Positions 42,402-50,726 of a DNA stretch of 52,620 bases are shown here, one piece after another. The DNA is from an uncultured Campylobacter sp. (GTDB lineage: Bacteria; Campylobacterota; Campylobacteria; Campylobacterales; Campylobacteraceae), in NCBI RefSeq assembly GCF_937996225.1, contig NZ_CALKTC010000047.1:1-52620 (forward strand), in the 5' to 3' direction. How positions within the stretch are numbered: position 1 is the stretch's first letter; each line of letters begins with the position of its first letter. The position numbers and the translations under genes were made by a program. The notes under the pieces were generated by a model. It was not told the origin of the DNA, did no database searches, and was given only the letters and a program-made list of their open reading frames with translations.

Positions 42402-43821
42402 AGCGGACTAAATTTTAAAATTTTAAGCGGATTTGGAATTTTAAAAAGGTTTAAAATTTTGAGTAAGTGCGGTTTTGTATTTTGTAGGCGTAATATTTTT
42501 GAGCGGAACGGTTTCGTGCCTTGAGCGAGCGCAATTGTAAATTTGATTAGGCGCAGCTCTACACTTTAAATAGACATGACTTCGCGTTTCGATTGAGCGC
42601 GGCTTCACGTCTCGGACAAATTTTGATTAGGACGCGGCTCCGCACTTTAAACAGACGCGACTTTGCGCTTCGAGTGCTCACGGTTTTAAATTTTATTGAG
42701 TATGTCTTTGAATTTTAAGCGAGCGTGGCCTTACGCATCTGTTTTCGGCTATACATACCGCGCCGTCAAGTGCCGTCTTTAAATGATGGGGCTTTGTATT
42801 TGTGAAGCAGCGTGTTGCGTTTTGGACGAGTAAAATTCTACGCCGAGCGGCTTTATGGGGCGCACGAATACGGCTTGACGTTTTCGGACAGGGCTCATAC
42901 GGTACAGCTCGCTGCGCAATTTGAGCTGATGCGGTTAAAATTCCACGCGCTGTATTTTGGCACACATAGCGCGCATGTATCGCCTGACGCGGCATAGCTT
43001 GGCTTTCGATACGGCTTGTCTTTTCCGCGTAACGAGCAACTTTGGCACGGTGCAAATTTTTAAAATTTAAAGCGAAATTTCAAGCCGAAACGGCACTGAA
43101 ATTTCAACCGCCGAAAGGTTAAAATTCGACGATCGATTTTCGCTAAATTTATCCCACGGTTCGCAAGCTGTACTATTCAGGCGCGAATTTCAAATCTACT
43201 GCAACCTTGCCTTTAGCACGGTAAATTTTAGCTGGCTGATATTTTAAAATTTGCTACCCGCTTTGCTAAACAAAATTTTACGAGCATGGTGTGGGCGAGC
43301 AAGGCAGGGGGCAGAAAGAGTCGCTTCCCTCCGTATAATTGCGGAGGCAAAGAATGGGCTACCTATCTCGGTATGAAAATTTAATGGGCTTTATTTGCAA
43401 CTTTAAAATTTTGCGAGATATTCGCTCGTAACGTTAAATTTCAATACGCGAGCGGTGGAAATTTTAAGAAAGCAGAGCTAGATAAAGCGAAATTTCACAT
43501 AAGGTCTGTGCAACGCGGTATTTGCGCACAAGATATAAGCGCTGAAAAGGAGAAGCACTCGGAATTTGGCGCGTAACGAGCGGTGAACTATAGTTAAGCA
43601 AACTTCAAATTAAAAATCTTAAATTTTAATCCGTGGACGCCAAATGGGTTCAAAATAAAATTTACGTAAATTTAGAGCGCGGCAAGCCGGGGGCGCTCTC
43701 AGAGCACTACAGGCCGTATAGCTCAGTATTCGTGCGGCAAAATACAGGCATTGAAAGACATACCCATTTGAAATTTAGCGCGCGGCGGGCATAGAGAACC
43801 GAAAATCCGCAGCGCTAAAGT
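42402..43821. other. 1.4-kb non-coding region with diverged repeats
   Basis: The longest gap in the window, between two convergent genes. It contains an ~80-base tandem duplication (42542-42701), AAATTT/GAAATTTCA repeats near 43060-43130, and two tiny frames with partly plausible context (26 codons after GGAGGCAAAGAATG near 43353; 53 codons from GTG at 43633). Neither resembles a known protein. It may be decayed gene content that has been overwritten by repeats. Confidence 0.5.
42542..42701. repeat. Two diverged ~80-base tandem copies
   Basis: The first copy starts TTTGATTAGGCGCAGCTC at 42542 and the second TTTGATTAGGACGCGGCTC at 42622. Both continue with matching CACTTTAAA, AGAC, GACTT and GCGCTTCGA/GCGTTTCGA blocks in the same order. 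By eye they agree at roughly 70-75% of positions in the first 55 bases. Confidence 0.55.
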
Positions 43822-44574
43822 TTACTCGGCAAAAGTCCGAATTGATCCGCAGCAGCCACAATCGCAGCGCGAAGAGGCGACGGGATGAAGCTCACTAATG
43901 TAGAGCTTCACGGAGTCAAGCCCTTGCTTTTTCGCCTGGAAGTAGGCGTCGCTTGCAAAACCGAAGTCCGCAAAACGCAAGAAGCTCTCCACGTAGGATT
44001 TGCGCGCATTTTGATGATCGACATAATAGGCGTGCTCCCAAAGATCGCAGGCAAGCAGTGGAATTTTGCCGCGTGCGATCAGTGTGTCCGCATTTTGCGT
44101 CGTGATGATTTCTAAATTCGTGCTGCGCTCGTCGCACACGAGCCAGCACCAGCCGCTACCGAAAAGCCCCAGCGCGCGCTTTAAAAACTCGCTTTTAAAA
44201 TTTTCCATCCCGCCGAAAGCCTGCGTTAAAGCGTCCGCGAGCTCGCCGCTAGGCTCACTTGGCTGCGCGATACAGTCGAAGTAAAAATCGTGGTTGTAAA
44301 TTTCAGAGGCGTTGTTAAAAATACGGCTAAAACCTAGGCAAATTTTATAAAGCTTTGAAATTTGCGAAAAATTGCACTCCTCGCCGCGCACCTCCTTGAA
44401 CGACTGCGTGATGATCGTAAAAAGATCTGCGTTTTGTATCGGCGTGTCCGCTATATCTCGATTTAAGGCAGAGACGTAGTCCTCGCAAAGCCCGCCGTGG
44501 TGAAATTTCAAACTCTGCAAGCTCGCGATTTTATTCGTGCGCGGATCAAAAGGCAGCGCCCTGGATCTAAACAC
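43822..44574 (-). CDS. Divergent Fe/Mn superoxide dismutase with cysteine-rich tail
   Basis: Iron/manganese SOD family. The four metal ligands are kept: His25 (LKFHHGG), His in NHDFYFD, and Asp and His in CDLWEHAYYVDHQNAR; LFGSGWCWLV is also typical. Unusual points: the HYGKHHQ-type gateway segment is HHGGLCE, so the second-shell His is lost; FYWN is FYFD; and at 250 residues it has extra N- and C-terminal sequence ending SSRCDCGCCGS. The start is GTG overlapping the stop of the acidic gene by one base (TAGTG), with GAGG seven bases upstream inside that gene. Dismutase activity is likely but not certain. Confidence 0.87.
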   Translation of the reverse strand: MFRSRALPFDPRTNKIASLQSLKFHHGGLCEDYVSALNRDIADTPIQNADLFTIITQSFKEVRGEECNFSQISKLYKICLGFSRIFNNASEIYNHDFYFDCIAQPSEPSGELADALTQAFGGMENFKSEFLKRALGLFGSGWCWLVCDERSTNLEIITTQNADTLIARGKIPLLACDLWEHAYYVDHQNARKSYVESFLRFADFGFASDAYFQAKKQGLDSVKLYISELHPVASSRCDCGCCGSIRTFAE

Positions 44575-44747
44575 TAATAATCCTCGCTGTCCAAATCGCT
44601 ATAATCGTTAAAACCATCGTCGTCTTCGTAGCTGTAATCATCCTCGTCGTAGTTGTAGTTGTAACTCTCGTCGCCTCCGATTAAATCATCGTCCTCGTAT
44701 TCGTCCTCATCGAACTCTTCGTCTTCGAAGTCATCGAAATCAGCCAT
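44574..44747 (-). CDS. 57-residue extremely acidic protein
   Basis: Too short for usual gene finders. It reads MADFDDFEDEEFDEDEY and continues in the same style; 30 of 57 residues are Asp or Glu, eight are Tyr, and there is no Lys, Arg or His. AAAGGAGAG lies four bases before the ATG. It overlaps the mscS stop by eight bases and the SOD start by one base, so it is coupled on both sides; such tight packing is strong evidence that it is translated. No family recognised. A metal-buffering partner of the SOD, a DNA mimic or a flexible linker protein are all possible. Confidence 0.82.
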   Translation of the reverse strand: MADFDDFEDEEFDEDEYEDDDLIGGDESYNYNYDEDDYSYEDDDGFNDYSDLDSEDY

Positions 44748-46854
44748 TTTGCTCTCCTTTGTCGTTGGAATTTACTTTTGATTTTACGCATTCACTTGCT
44801 ATTTCCGGGATATTTTCGATATAAACGCTCTGTGATGGGAAGGCAAACGATAGCCCGTTTTGCTCCACGATCTCCATTATTTTAAATAAAACATCCTCTT
44901 TAGTTTGGATAAAATTTGCCCATATTACGGTTTTTGTGAAGCAGTAAACTAAAATATTAATAGACGAATCGCCAAAGCTATCTAACGCCACGAACATAGT
45001 GCTTTTATAGCCCGCTAAATCGTCGATAGAGACCATATTTTGTCTATAGCGCATACGAAAATCTTTGGAATTTAGCGCCGTATCGGCAGACTGAGCGATA
45101 CCCGGGTGAGATTTTAGCATCTCTTTGATGTCGTTTACGCACTTTCGCAGTTGAGCCGTGCTCGCGCCGTATTCGACGCCCACGGTAAGCTTTAAATTCC
45201 GTCCTACCTTCCTGCGGCTCCAGTTTTTGATATTTTGCGCCATTATGTTGGAATTCGGCACAAAAACAAGAGCGTTGTCAAAGGTTCTAATCGTCGTCTT
45301 TCTAAAGCCCGTTTCTACGACGTTTCCCTCTATGTCGCCTAATACAACCCAATCACCTTGCGAGAACGAGTTATCAAATAATAGCATCACGGATGAGAAG
45401 AAATTTGCGATGATGTCCTTGGTCGCAAATGCGATCGCAAGTCCGCCGATTCCAAGTGATGCCATAAGCGCCGAGATGTCAAAGCCCAGACGCTTTAGCA
45501 CCAAAAGTGCGGCGATGATGATTACGATGATATATAGAATTTTAACGACTAGATTTATGATATCTTTTCTGACGCCTTTTTTCGTGATGTTTCCAAGCAC
45601 GACAATGCCGTAACCGTCGATGATCTCGATGATGAGCCATGCCCAAAGTACCACGTAAACGATCGAGAATAAATTTGCAAATTTTATTGGCACGGGCGCC
45701 GGATAATAAAATATACTAAGACAGATATCGACCGAATAAGCGATCAGCAAAATACCCATCGGACGCTTGATAATGCCCACTACTTGCGTTTTTAGAGTTT
45801 CGCTATCCAGCGAAAAGCTTTTATTAAAGAATTTAAATACGAAATAGATGATGTTGGCAAGCAGTCTGCGAAGCGAGTAGAAAAATAGCGTAATCAACGT
45901 GATCAAAATGAGCTTGCCGAAATTTACGTGGCTGAGCTTAAACGGAATTTTATCGTTGATATAATCGATCACCGACTTAAAATTTAAGCTCGTAAAAACC
46001 ACGCTGCTTGCGAGTAGATCGCTATTTCGCGACAGATACGTAAGCACCTCGTCGTAGGTCTGCTTATCGTTTTTCAAATCGTTGATTTTAGACTCTAAGG
46101 CGTCTATCTGCTCTTGACTGCTTAGATTATTTTTCAAATCATTAAGTTTGCTAAAATCCCTAGTTTGGATATTTAGTAGCGTGCTACTCAGCTCACTTTC
46201 AAGCGCGCTTCTGCTTGCGCCGTTTACAAACATATCCTCAATTTTCATAAGCGAGGTATAAAAGATCTCCGCCATTTCCATTTTTTCTAAATCTGCGCTT
46301 GCATTTACGTATTCGGGAGAGCTCTGCTTTTTAGCGTATTTTTTTAGCGTAGTTTGGATATTCTTTTTATTTTGTGCATACGACATTATGCTTTCGATAT
46401 CCATATCCTGCTGCGTAATCGCGAAAGGTAAGCGATCAAAGAGCTTAGCTTTATTGCGATCGATGGCGTCTAGCTCGTTTTTGCTCGCGTTGGCATCGCC
46501 GCCGTTAAGCAGGGAGCTGCGCTGCAAATTTAGCTTTTTAATCTCTTTGATTACAGAGATAAGCGTCTCTCCATTAGGAGCTTTTTTCTGCGAAGTCTCG
46601 GTTTTAGCGACCTTTTCTGCGATCATATTTATTACTTCAGTTTTGTTGCCATCCTCTGCACCGAGAGATTTGGATAGAATTTTAGCGACTTCTTTTTTGA
46701 TCTCGGTTTTGTTGTTTTCTAAAGTAAGATTTGCTTCTGGAGCGGAAGAATTTGTCTCTACAAAGCTTCCCTCGCCGGTCGTGTTGAGGTCTGCAAACGC
46801 TAAAGCGGCGCTAAAAAGACTAATCGTTAAAAAGCTGATTATAGATTTTTTCAT
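44740..46854 (-). CDS. Large MscS-family mechanosensitive channel
   Basis: Opens under membrane tension to release solutes on osmotic downshock. The 704 residues include a signal peptide (ending LAFA), a long periplasmic helical region with coiled coil (about 30-290), several spans (about 300-445) and the MscS core: TM3 pore helix around LGIGGLAIAFATKDIIANF, then the beta domain SFSQGDWVVLGDIEGNVVE and FVPNSNIMAQNIKNWSR. It corresponds to the large MscS homologue next to carbonic anhydrase in C. jejuni. Overlaps the preceding carbonic anhydrase gene by 35 bases and the following acidic gene by eight. Confidence 0.92.
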   Translation of the reverse strand: MKKSIISFLTISLFSAALAFADLNTTGEGSFVETNSSAPEANLTLENNKTEIKKEVAKILSKSLGAEDGNKTEVINMIAEKVAKTETSQKKAPNGETLISVIKEIKKLNLQRSSLLNGGDANASKNELDAIDRNKAKLFDRLPFAITQQDMDIESIMSYAQNKKNIQTTLKKYAKKQSSPEYVNASADLEKMEMAEIFYTSLMKIEDMFVNGASRSALESELSSTLLNIQTRDFSKLNDLKNNLSSQEQIDALESKINDLKNDKQTYDEVLTYLSRNSDLLASSVVFTSLNFKSVIDYINDKIPFKLSHVNFGKLILITLITLFFYSLRRLLANIIYFVFKFFNKSFSLDSETLKTQVVGIIKRPMGILLIAYSVDICLSIFYYPAPVPIKFANLFSIVYVVLWAWLIIEIIDGYGIVVLGNITKKGVRKDIINLVVKILYIIVIIIAALLVLKRLGFDISALMASLGIGGLAIAFATKDIIANFFSSVMLLFDNSFSQGDWVVLGDIEGNVVETGFRKTTIRTFDNALVFVPNSNIMAQNIKNWSRRKVGRNLKLTVGVEYGASTAQLRKCVNDIKEMLKSHPGIAQSADTALNSKDFRMRYRQNMVSIDDLAGYKSTMFVALDSFGDSSINILVYCFTKTVIWANFIQTKEDVLFKIMEIVEQNGLSFAFPSQSVYIENIPEIASECVKSKVNSNDKGEQNG

Positions 46855-47488
46855 AATCCATTCCCTTATTTAATAGCGTAAAATGCGCGCCTTCGTCGTC
46901 GTAGTTGAATAGCTCGCCCGTTTCGATGACGTAGTGCCAGCCGTAAATTTTAATCTCGCCGTTTTTATAGGCGTCTTTGATGCCAGGAAAGCTAAGTAAA
47001 TTTTGCATGGAATTTATAATATTTAATCGCTCGGTGATCCACTCGCGCTTGTCGGCGCCGAGATCTTTGAGCTTTTCGACCTCGTCTTTTACAGGCTGCA
47101 TTAAATTTAGCCAGCGCCTTACGTTTGGAATTTTTTCGAGTTTTTTAGCGTCGTAAAACAGCGCCGCGCAGCCGCCGCAGTTGCTGTGCCCGCAAACGAT
47201 GATATTTTTGATTTTTAGCGAATACAGCGCGTATTCAATCGCTGAGGTAGTCGCTAAAAATTCCTCGCTAATGCGGTATGGAGGAACGACGTTTGCAATA
47301 TTTCGTACGACGAAAAGCTCTCCTGGAAGCGTCGAGGTAATTAGGCTCGGCACCACTCGCGAGTCGGAGCAGCCGATAAAAAGCGTGTGGGGCTTTTGAT
47401 GATTTGCCAGACTTCCGAAAAGCTCGGCATGCTCGGCAAAATTTTCTTCCATAAATTTAATAGCTCCATTTATTAACTGGCTGGGCAT
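46820..47488 (-). CDS. Beta-class carbonic anhydrase
   Basis: Interconverts CO2 and bicarbonate, important for capnophilic campylobacters and for the bicarbonate used by AccC. The zinc site is intact: Cys-Asp-Arg in GCSDSRVVPSL and His-x-x-Cys in VCGHSNCGGCAAL. The 222 residues match the prokaryotic beta class. TTAAGGAGAAAGT precedes the ATG. First gene of an overlapping four-gene unit with mscS, the acidic protein and the SOD. Confidence 0.95.
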   Translation of the reverse strand: MPSQLINGAIKFMEENFAEHAELFGSLANHQKPHTLFIGCSDSRVVPSLITSTLPGELFVVRNIANVVPPYRISEEFLATTSAIEYALYSLKIKNIIVCGHSNCGGCAALFYDAKKLEKIPNVRRWLNLMQPVKDEVEKLKDLGADKREWITERLNIINSMQNLLSFPGIKDAYKNGEIKIYGWHYVIETGELFNYDDEGAHFTLLNKGMDYEKIYNQLFND

Positions 47489-47618
47489 ACTTTCTCCTTA
47501 AAAAAGTCGGGAATTATATATTACTTTCATAAATAGATAGAATTCCGGAAATTTTTAATTATATATTTACCAAATTTTCGCTAAACTCCCCGCTCATAAA
47601 TCAAAAGAAGGAGAAAAT

Positions 47619-48314
47619 ATGAGTCTATACGACAGACGAAATTACGCGGACGGCTATGAGCTATCGGACGCGTCACTGGAACAAGGACGAATCTCTCAGA
47701 CCATTAAACAAACCTACGCGCTTCTAACCGCTTCGATGATAGCTGCGGCGGCAGGGGCTTTTGTGGCGATGAGTTTCGGCGTGAGCTTGGCTATTCATCC
47801 ATTTTTATATCTAGTGCTTTTAATGGGGCTAATTTTTGGTATGCAAGTAGCCGTAAATCGCGGTGCTAATACGATTGCGCTGGTTTTGCTTTTTGCATTT
47901 ACCTTTATTACCGGTCTTACTCTAGGTAAATTGATCACTATTTATATCGCAGCGGGTGCCGGAGATGTGGTAACACATGCGTTTGTGGCTACGGCGATTA
48001 CTTTCGGTACTCTTACCGTTTATGCGATGAATACAAAGACAAATTTCGACTCTTGGGGCAAACCGCTATTGGTATCGCTTGTGGCTATTATCGTGCTAAG
48101 CCTTTTGAACTACTTCTTTTTCAAAAGCACCGTGCTTGATATAGCAATTTCAGCTTTTTCGGCTTTAATCTTTTCGATGTATATCATCTACGATACTAAA
48201 AATATTATAAACGGCACCTACACTTCACCGATAATGGCTGCCGTAGATATGTATCTAAACATCTACAACCTCTTCCTTTCGCTGCTAAGAATTTTCGGCG
48301 CAAGCAGAGACTAA
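47619..48314 (+). CDS. BI-1/YccA-family membrane protein
   Basis: Bax-inhibitor-1-like protein of 231 residues with a hydrophilic start and seven hydrophobic spans (for example ALVLLFAFTFITGLTLG). The family typically acts as a pH-sensitive calcium leak or as an FtsH/HflKC-associated protein. The C-terminal block DTKNIINGTYTSPIMAAVDMYLNIYNLFL (conserved DMYLNIYNLFLSLLRIFG) is intact. GAAGGAGAAAAT precedes the ATG. Divergent from carbonic anhydrase across 130 AT-rich bases, the order known from other campylobacters. Confidence 0.92.
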   Translation: MSLYDRRNYADGYELSDASLEQGRISQTIKQTYALLTASMIAAAAGAFVAMSFGVSLAIHPFLYLVLLMGLIFGMQVAVNRGANTIALVLLFAFTFITGLTLGKLITIYIAAGAGDVVTHAFVATAITFGTLTVYAMNTKTNFDSWGKPLLVSLVAIIVLSLLNYFFFKSTVLDIAISAFSALIFSMYIIYDTKNIINGTYTSPIMAAVDMYLNIYNLFLSLLRIFGASRD

Positions 48315-48320
48315 ATTCTA

Positions 48321-48341
48321 TGCACCGCTTCGTGCGGTGCA
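48321..48341 (+). terminator. Hairpin after the BI-1 gene
   Basis: TGCACCGC and GCGGTGCA form a perfect eight-pair stem around TTCGT, seven bases after the stop codon. The downstream sequence CTCTTAACTT is only moderately T-rich. Confidence 0.65.
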
Positions 48342-48408
48342 CTCTTAACTTAAAATTTATAAATCTTTTATTATAATCGCGAATTCAATTTTTTCAAAAG
48401 GTTTTATA

Positions 48409-48930
48409 GTGACTACGTTATTTTTGGTTTTACAAGTCGTCTTCGCCGTGATAATTACGATCTCCGTCCTGTTGCAAAAGAGCTCTTCTATCGGGCTTGG
48501 CGCATACAGCGGAAGCAACGAAAGCTTATTTGGTGCGAAGGGGCCTGCGGGGTTTTTGGCTAAATTTACCGCTGCAATGGGAATTTTATTCGTGATAAAT
48601 ACACTTGTGCTTGCGTATTTCTATCAGCAAGATGCTAAATCTTCTGTCGTAGATCGCGTAAAGATTGAAGCGAATGCTACTAAATCCGTGCCAAACGCTG
48701 TCCCTGGCGTGCCATCCATCCCAGCTTCAGGCGCAAAGCCTAATTTCGCTCCGGCAAGCACCGAATCAAATTCCATAATTAGCGGCGAGACCAATGCGAC
48801 GGATACGAAAATCGAAGCGCCCACAGTTCCTGCTACCGGTACCACCGCAGCTAGTGCGCATACTCGGTCGCAAGCATCAAGTGATACCAATACCAGCGCT
48901 GCTTCCGCAGATCAAAACACAACCAAATAA
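48409..48930 (+). CDS. secG: Preprotein translocase subunit SecG, with long tail
   Basis: Membrane subunit of the SecYEG export channel. Two spans (LFLVLQVVFAVIITISVLL and KFTAAMGILFVINTLVLAYFY) flank the conserved loop QKSSSIGLGAYSGSNESLFG, the SecG signature. The protein extends to 173 residues through a disordered Ser/Thr/Ala/Asn tail (about 85-173), much longer than the ~75-residue core. The start is GTG with AAAGG upstream. Followed by a clear hairpin at 48946. Confidence 0.92.
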   Translation: MTTLFLVLQVVFAVIITISVLLQKSSSIGLGAYSGSNESLFGAKGPAGFLAKFTAAMGILFVINTLVLAYFYQQDAKSSVVDRVKIEANATKSVPNAVPGVPSIPASGAKPNFAPASTESNSIISGETNATDTKIEAPTVPATGTTAASAHTRSQASSDTNTSAASADQNTTK

Positions 48931-48945
48931 ACTCTAAATTTTAAA

Positions 48946-48976
48946 ATTTAAAAGCGCGAAATTCGCGCTTTTAAAT
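48946..48976. terminator. Intrinsic terminator after secG
   Basis: ATTTAAAAGCGCG pairs with CGCGCTTTTAAAT around AAATT, a 13-pair stem whose own arms provide T-rich tails. It separates secG from frr-pyrE. Confidence 0.8.
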
Positions 48977-49031
48977 GCTATTCTTATTTTTTTAACGCTA
49001 TAATTTCGCAAATTTTATTTAAAGGATTTGA

Positions 49032-49589
49032 ATGCTAGAAGCTATCTACAAAGAGCAAAGAGCAAACGGCGATCGAGCTATCGAGGCTTTGAAAAAGGAC
49101 TTTACGACGCTACGCACCGGCAAGGTGAGCGTGGCGATCCTGGATCATATTTTCGTGGATTATTACGGCTCGCAAACCCCGCTAAATCAGGTCGCGACCG
49201 TCCTTTCGACCGATGCGGTTACGATCTCGATCACGCCGTGGGAAAAGCCGATGCTAAAGGCGATCGAAAGCGCGATCGCAGCGGCAAATATCGGCGTAAA
49301 CCCAACTAACGACGGCGAGAGCGTGAAGCTCTTTTTCCCGCCGATGACCGTCGAACAGCGCCAAGAAAACGCCAAAAAGGCTAAAGCGATGGGCGAGAAA
49401 GCAAAAATCAGCATTCGCAACGTCCGCAAAGACGCCAACGACGAGATTAAAAAGCTCGAAAAAGACAAAGCGATCTCCGAAGACGACGCCAAAAAGGGCT
49501 ATGACGAGGTGCAAAAGATCACCGACTCTTACTCAAGCAAGATCGACGACGCAGTCAAGGCCAAAGAAGCCGAGCTTTTGAAGGTCTGA
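49032..49589 (+). CDS. frr: Ribosome recycling factor
   Basis: Splits the post-termination ribosome together with EF-G. The 185 residues include the family blocks LRTGKVSVAILDHIFVDYYGS (LRTGK and DYYGS being diagnostic), ITPWEKPMLKAIE and the C-terminal helix RRNVRKD-like ISIRNVRKDANDEIKKLEKD. AAAGGATTTGA precedes the ATG. Three bases separate it from pyrE, so they are co-transcribed, as in other campylobacters. Confidence 0.96.
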   Translation: MLEAIYKEQRANGDRAIEALKKDFTTLRTGKVSVAILDHIFVDYYGSQTPLNQVATVLSTDAVTISITPWEKPMLKAIESAIAAANIGVNPTNDGESVKLFFPPMTVEQRQENAKKAKAMGEKAKISIRNVRKDANDEIKKLEKDKAISEDDAKKGYDEVQKITDSYSSKIDDAVKAKEAELLKV

Positions 49590-49592
49590 GCT

Positions 49593-50204
49593 GTGAATAT
49601 AGAAAAAATCTATCGCGACTGCGGCGCATATCTGCGAGGGCATTTTCTGCTTTCAAGCGGCAACCACTCGGAATTCTATCTGCAAAGCGCCAAAGTACTT
49701 GAGGATCCGCAGCTCGCGGGACAGCTCGCAGACGAACTCGCCGCTATCATCGAAAAAGCGGGCGTGGAGTTTGATAGCGTCTGTTCGCCCGCGCTGGGCG
49801 GAATTTTAGCGGGCTACGAGCTAGCTCGCGCGGCAAAAAAGCGTTTCATCTTTACCGAGCGCGTAGATCGCGTGATGAGCCTGCGCCGCGGCTTTGAAGT
49901 GCATAAGGGCGAGAGATTTATCGTCTGCGACGATATCATCACGACGGGCGGCTCGGCTCTTGAGAGCGCAAGGCTCATCGAAAACCTAGACGGCGAGGTC
50001 GTGGGCTTTGCCGCGCTTGCCAATCGCGGATTTTGCAAGGTCGCAAATTTAGCGGGCAGCAGTGCAAAGGGTGGCGCCAAACTGCCTGCGGATAAGCCGT
50101 TTTTTGCGTTAGGCAATTTCGAGTTTGAAATTTACGAGCCCGCGACCTGCCCGCTTTGTGCCGCCGGAAGCAAGGCGATCAAGCCCGGCAGCCGCGGAAA
50201 CTAG
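49593..50204 (+). CDS. pyrE: Orotate phosphoribosyltransferase
   Basis: Makes OMP from orotate and PRPP in pyrimidine synthesis. The PRPP loop FIVCDDIITTGGSALE is unmistakable; HFLLSSGNHSEFYLQ near the start and SPALGGILAGYELA are typical of the longer epsilon-type PyrE. 203 residues. The start is GTG, with GAAGG lying inside the end of frr. Composition and position match its operon. Confidence 0.95.
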   Translation: MNIEKIYRDCGAYLRGHFLLSSGNHSEFYLQSAKVLEDPQLAGQLADELAAIIEKAGVEFDSVCSPALGGILAGYELARAAKKRFIFTERVDRVMSLRRGFEVHKGERFIVCDDIITTGGSALESARLIENLDGEVVGFAALANRGFCKVANLAGSSAKGGAKLPADKPFFALGNFEFEIYEPATCPLCAAGSKAIKPGSRGN

Positions 50205-50300
50205 GCGCCGATTGTCGCTAACAAACCGCAACGAGATTAAATTTTATTCTCTCGGCTTTATCGCGCCGAAATTTTAAAATTTAATCCAAAACCGAGTAAA

Positions 50301-50726
50301 ATGGCAAAACAAAAAGCTAAAATTTCGCCGATCTTTCTGCGCGTAAAGGCCTTCATCGTCGATCTTTTCATCATCGCGATGCCCCTATTCTACGGCGTTA
50401 CCTATCTCGTCTTGGGCTCAAAAGAAGCTCTGTGGCGTAACCAAGCCGCGATCGCACTTATCTGGCTCGCATACGGCGCGATTTGCGCGGCATTTTATGC
50501 CCGCAGCGCTCAGACGCCGGGCTATAAGCTCGCGGGGCTTTATCTCATCGACGTTCGCAGCGGGCGCAAAGTAAGCTTTTTTAGGGCGCTAGCTCGCTTT
50601 GCATGCTTCGTGTTTGCAGGCTTTAGCGTCGTGGGGCTTTTGATCTGCTTTTTTCGCAAAGATAGATTAAATTTACACGACCTGCTAAGCGGAGCCGTGC
50701 CCGTCGTACGAAAGGACGCGCAGTGA
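50301..50726 (+). CDS. RDD-family membrane protein
   Basis: Small membrane protein of unknown molecular role; some RDD proteins act in ion exchange. The 141 residues have about three spans, with RVKAFIVDLFIIAMPL at the N-terminus (the Arg-Asp-Asp type motif is reduced to R..D here) and RSAQTPGYKLAGLYLID and RKDRLNLHDLLSGAVPVV near the end. GTAAA precedes the ATG and the ribosome site is weak. Overlaps rnhB by four bases. Confidence 0.85.
   Translation: MAKQKAKISPIFLRVKAFIVDLFIIAMPLFYGVTYLVLGSKEALWRNQAAIALIWLAYGAICAAFYARSAQTPGYKLAGLYLIDVRSGRKVSFFRALARFACFVFAGFSVVGLLICFFRKDRLNLHDLLSGAVPVVRKDAQ

Noticed and set aside
45158..45613. 151-codon plus-strand frame inside the MscS gene
   Set aside because: Antisense of a conserved channel core; Ser/Thr/Phe-rich composition typical of antisense frames.
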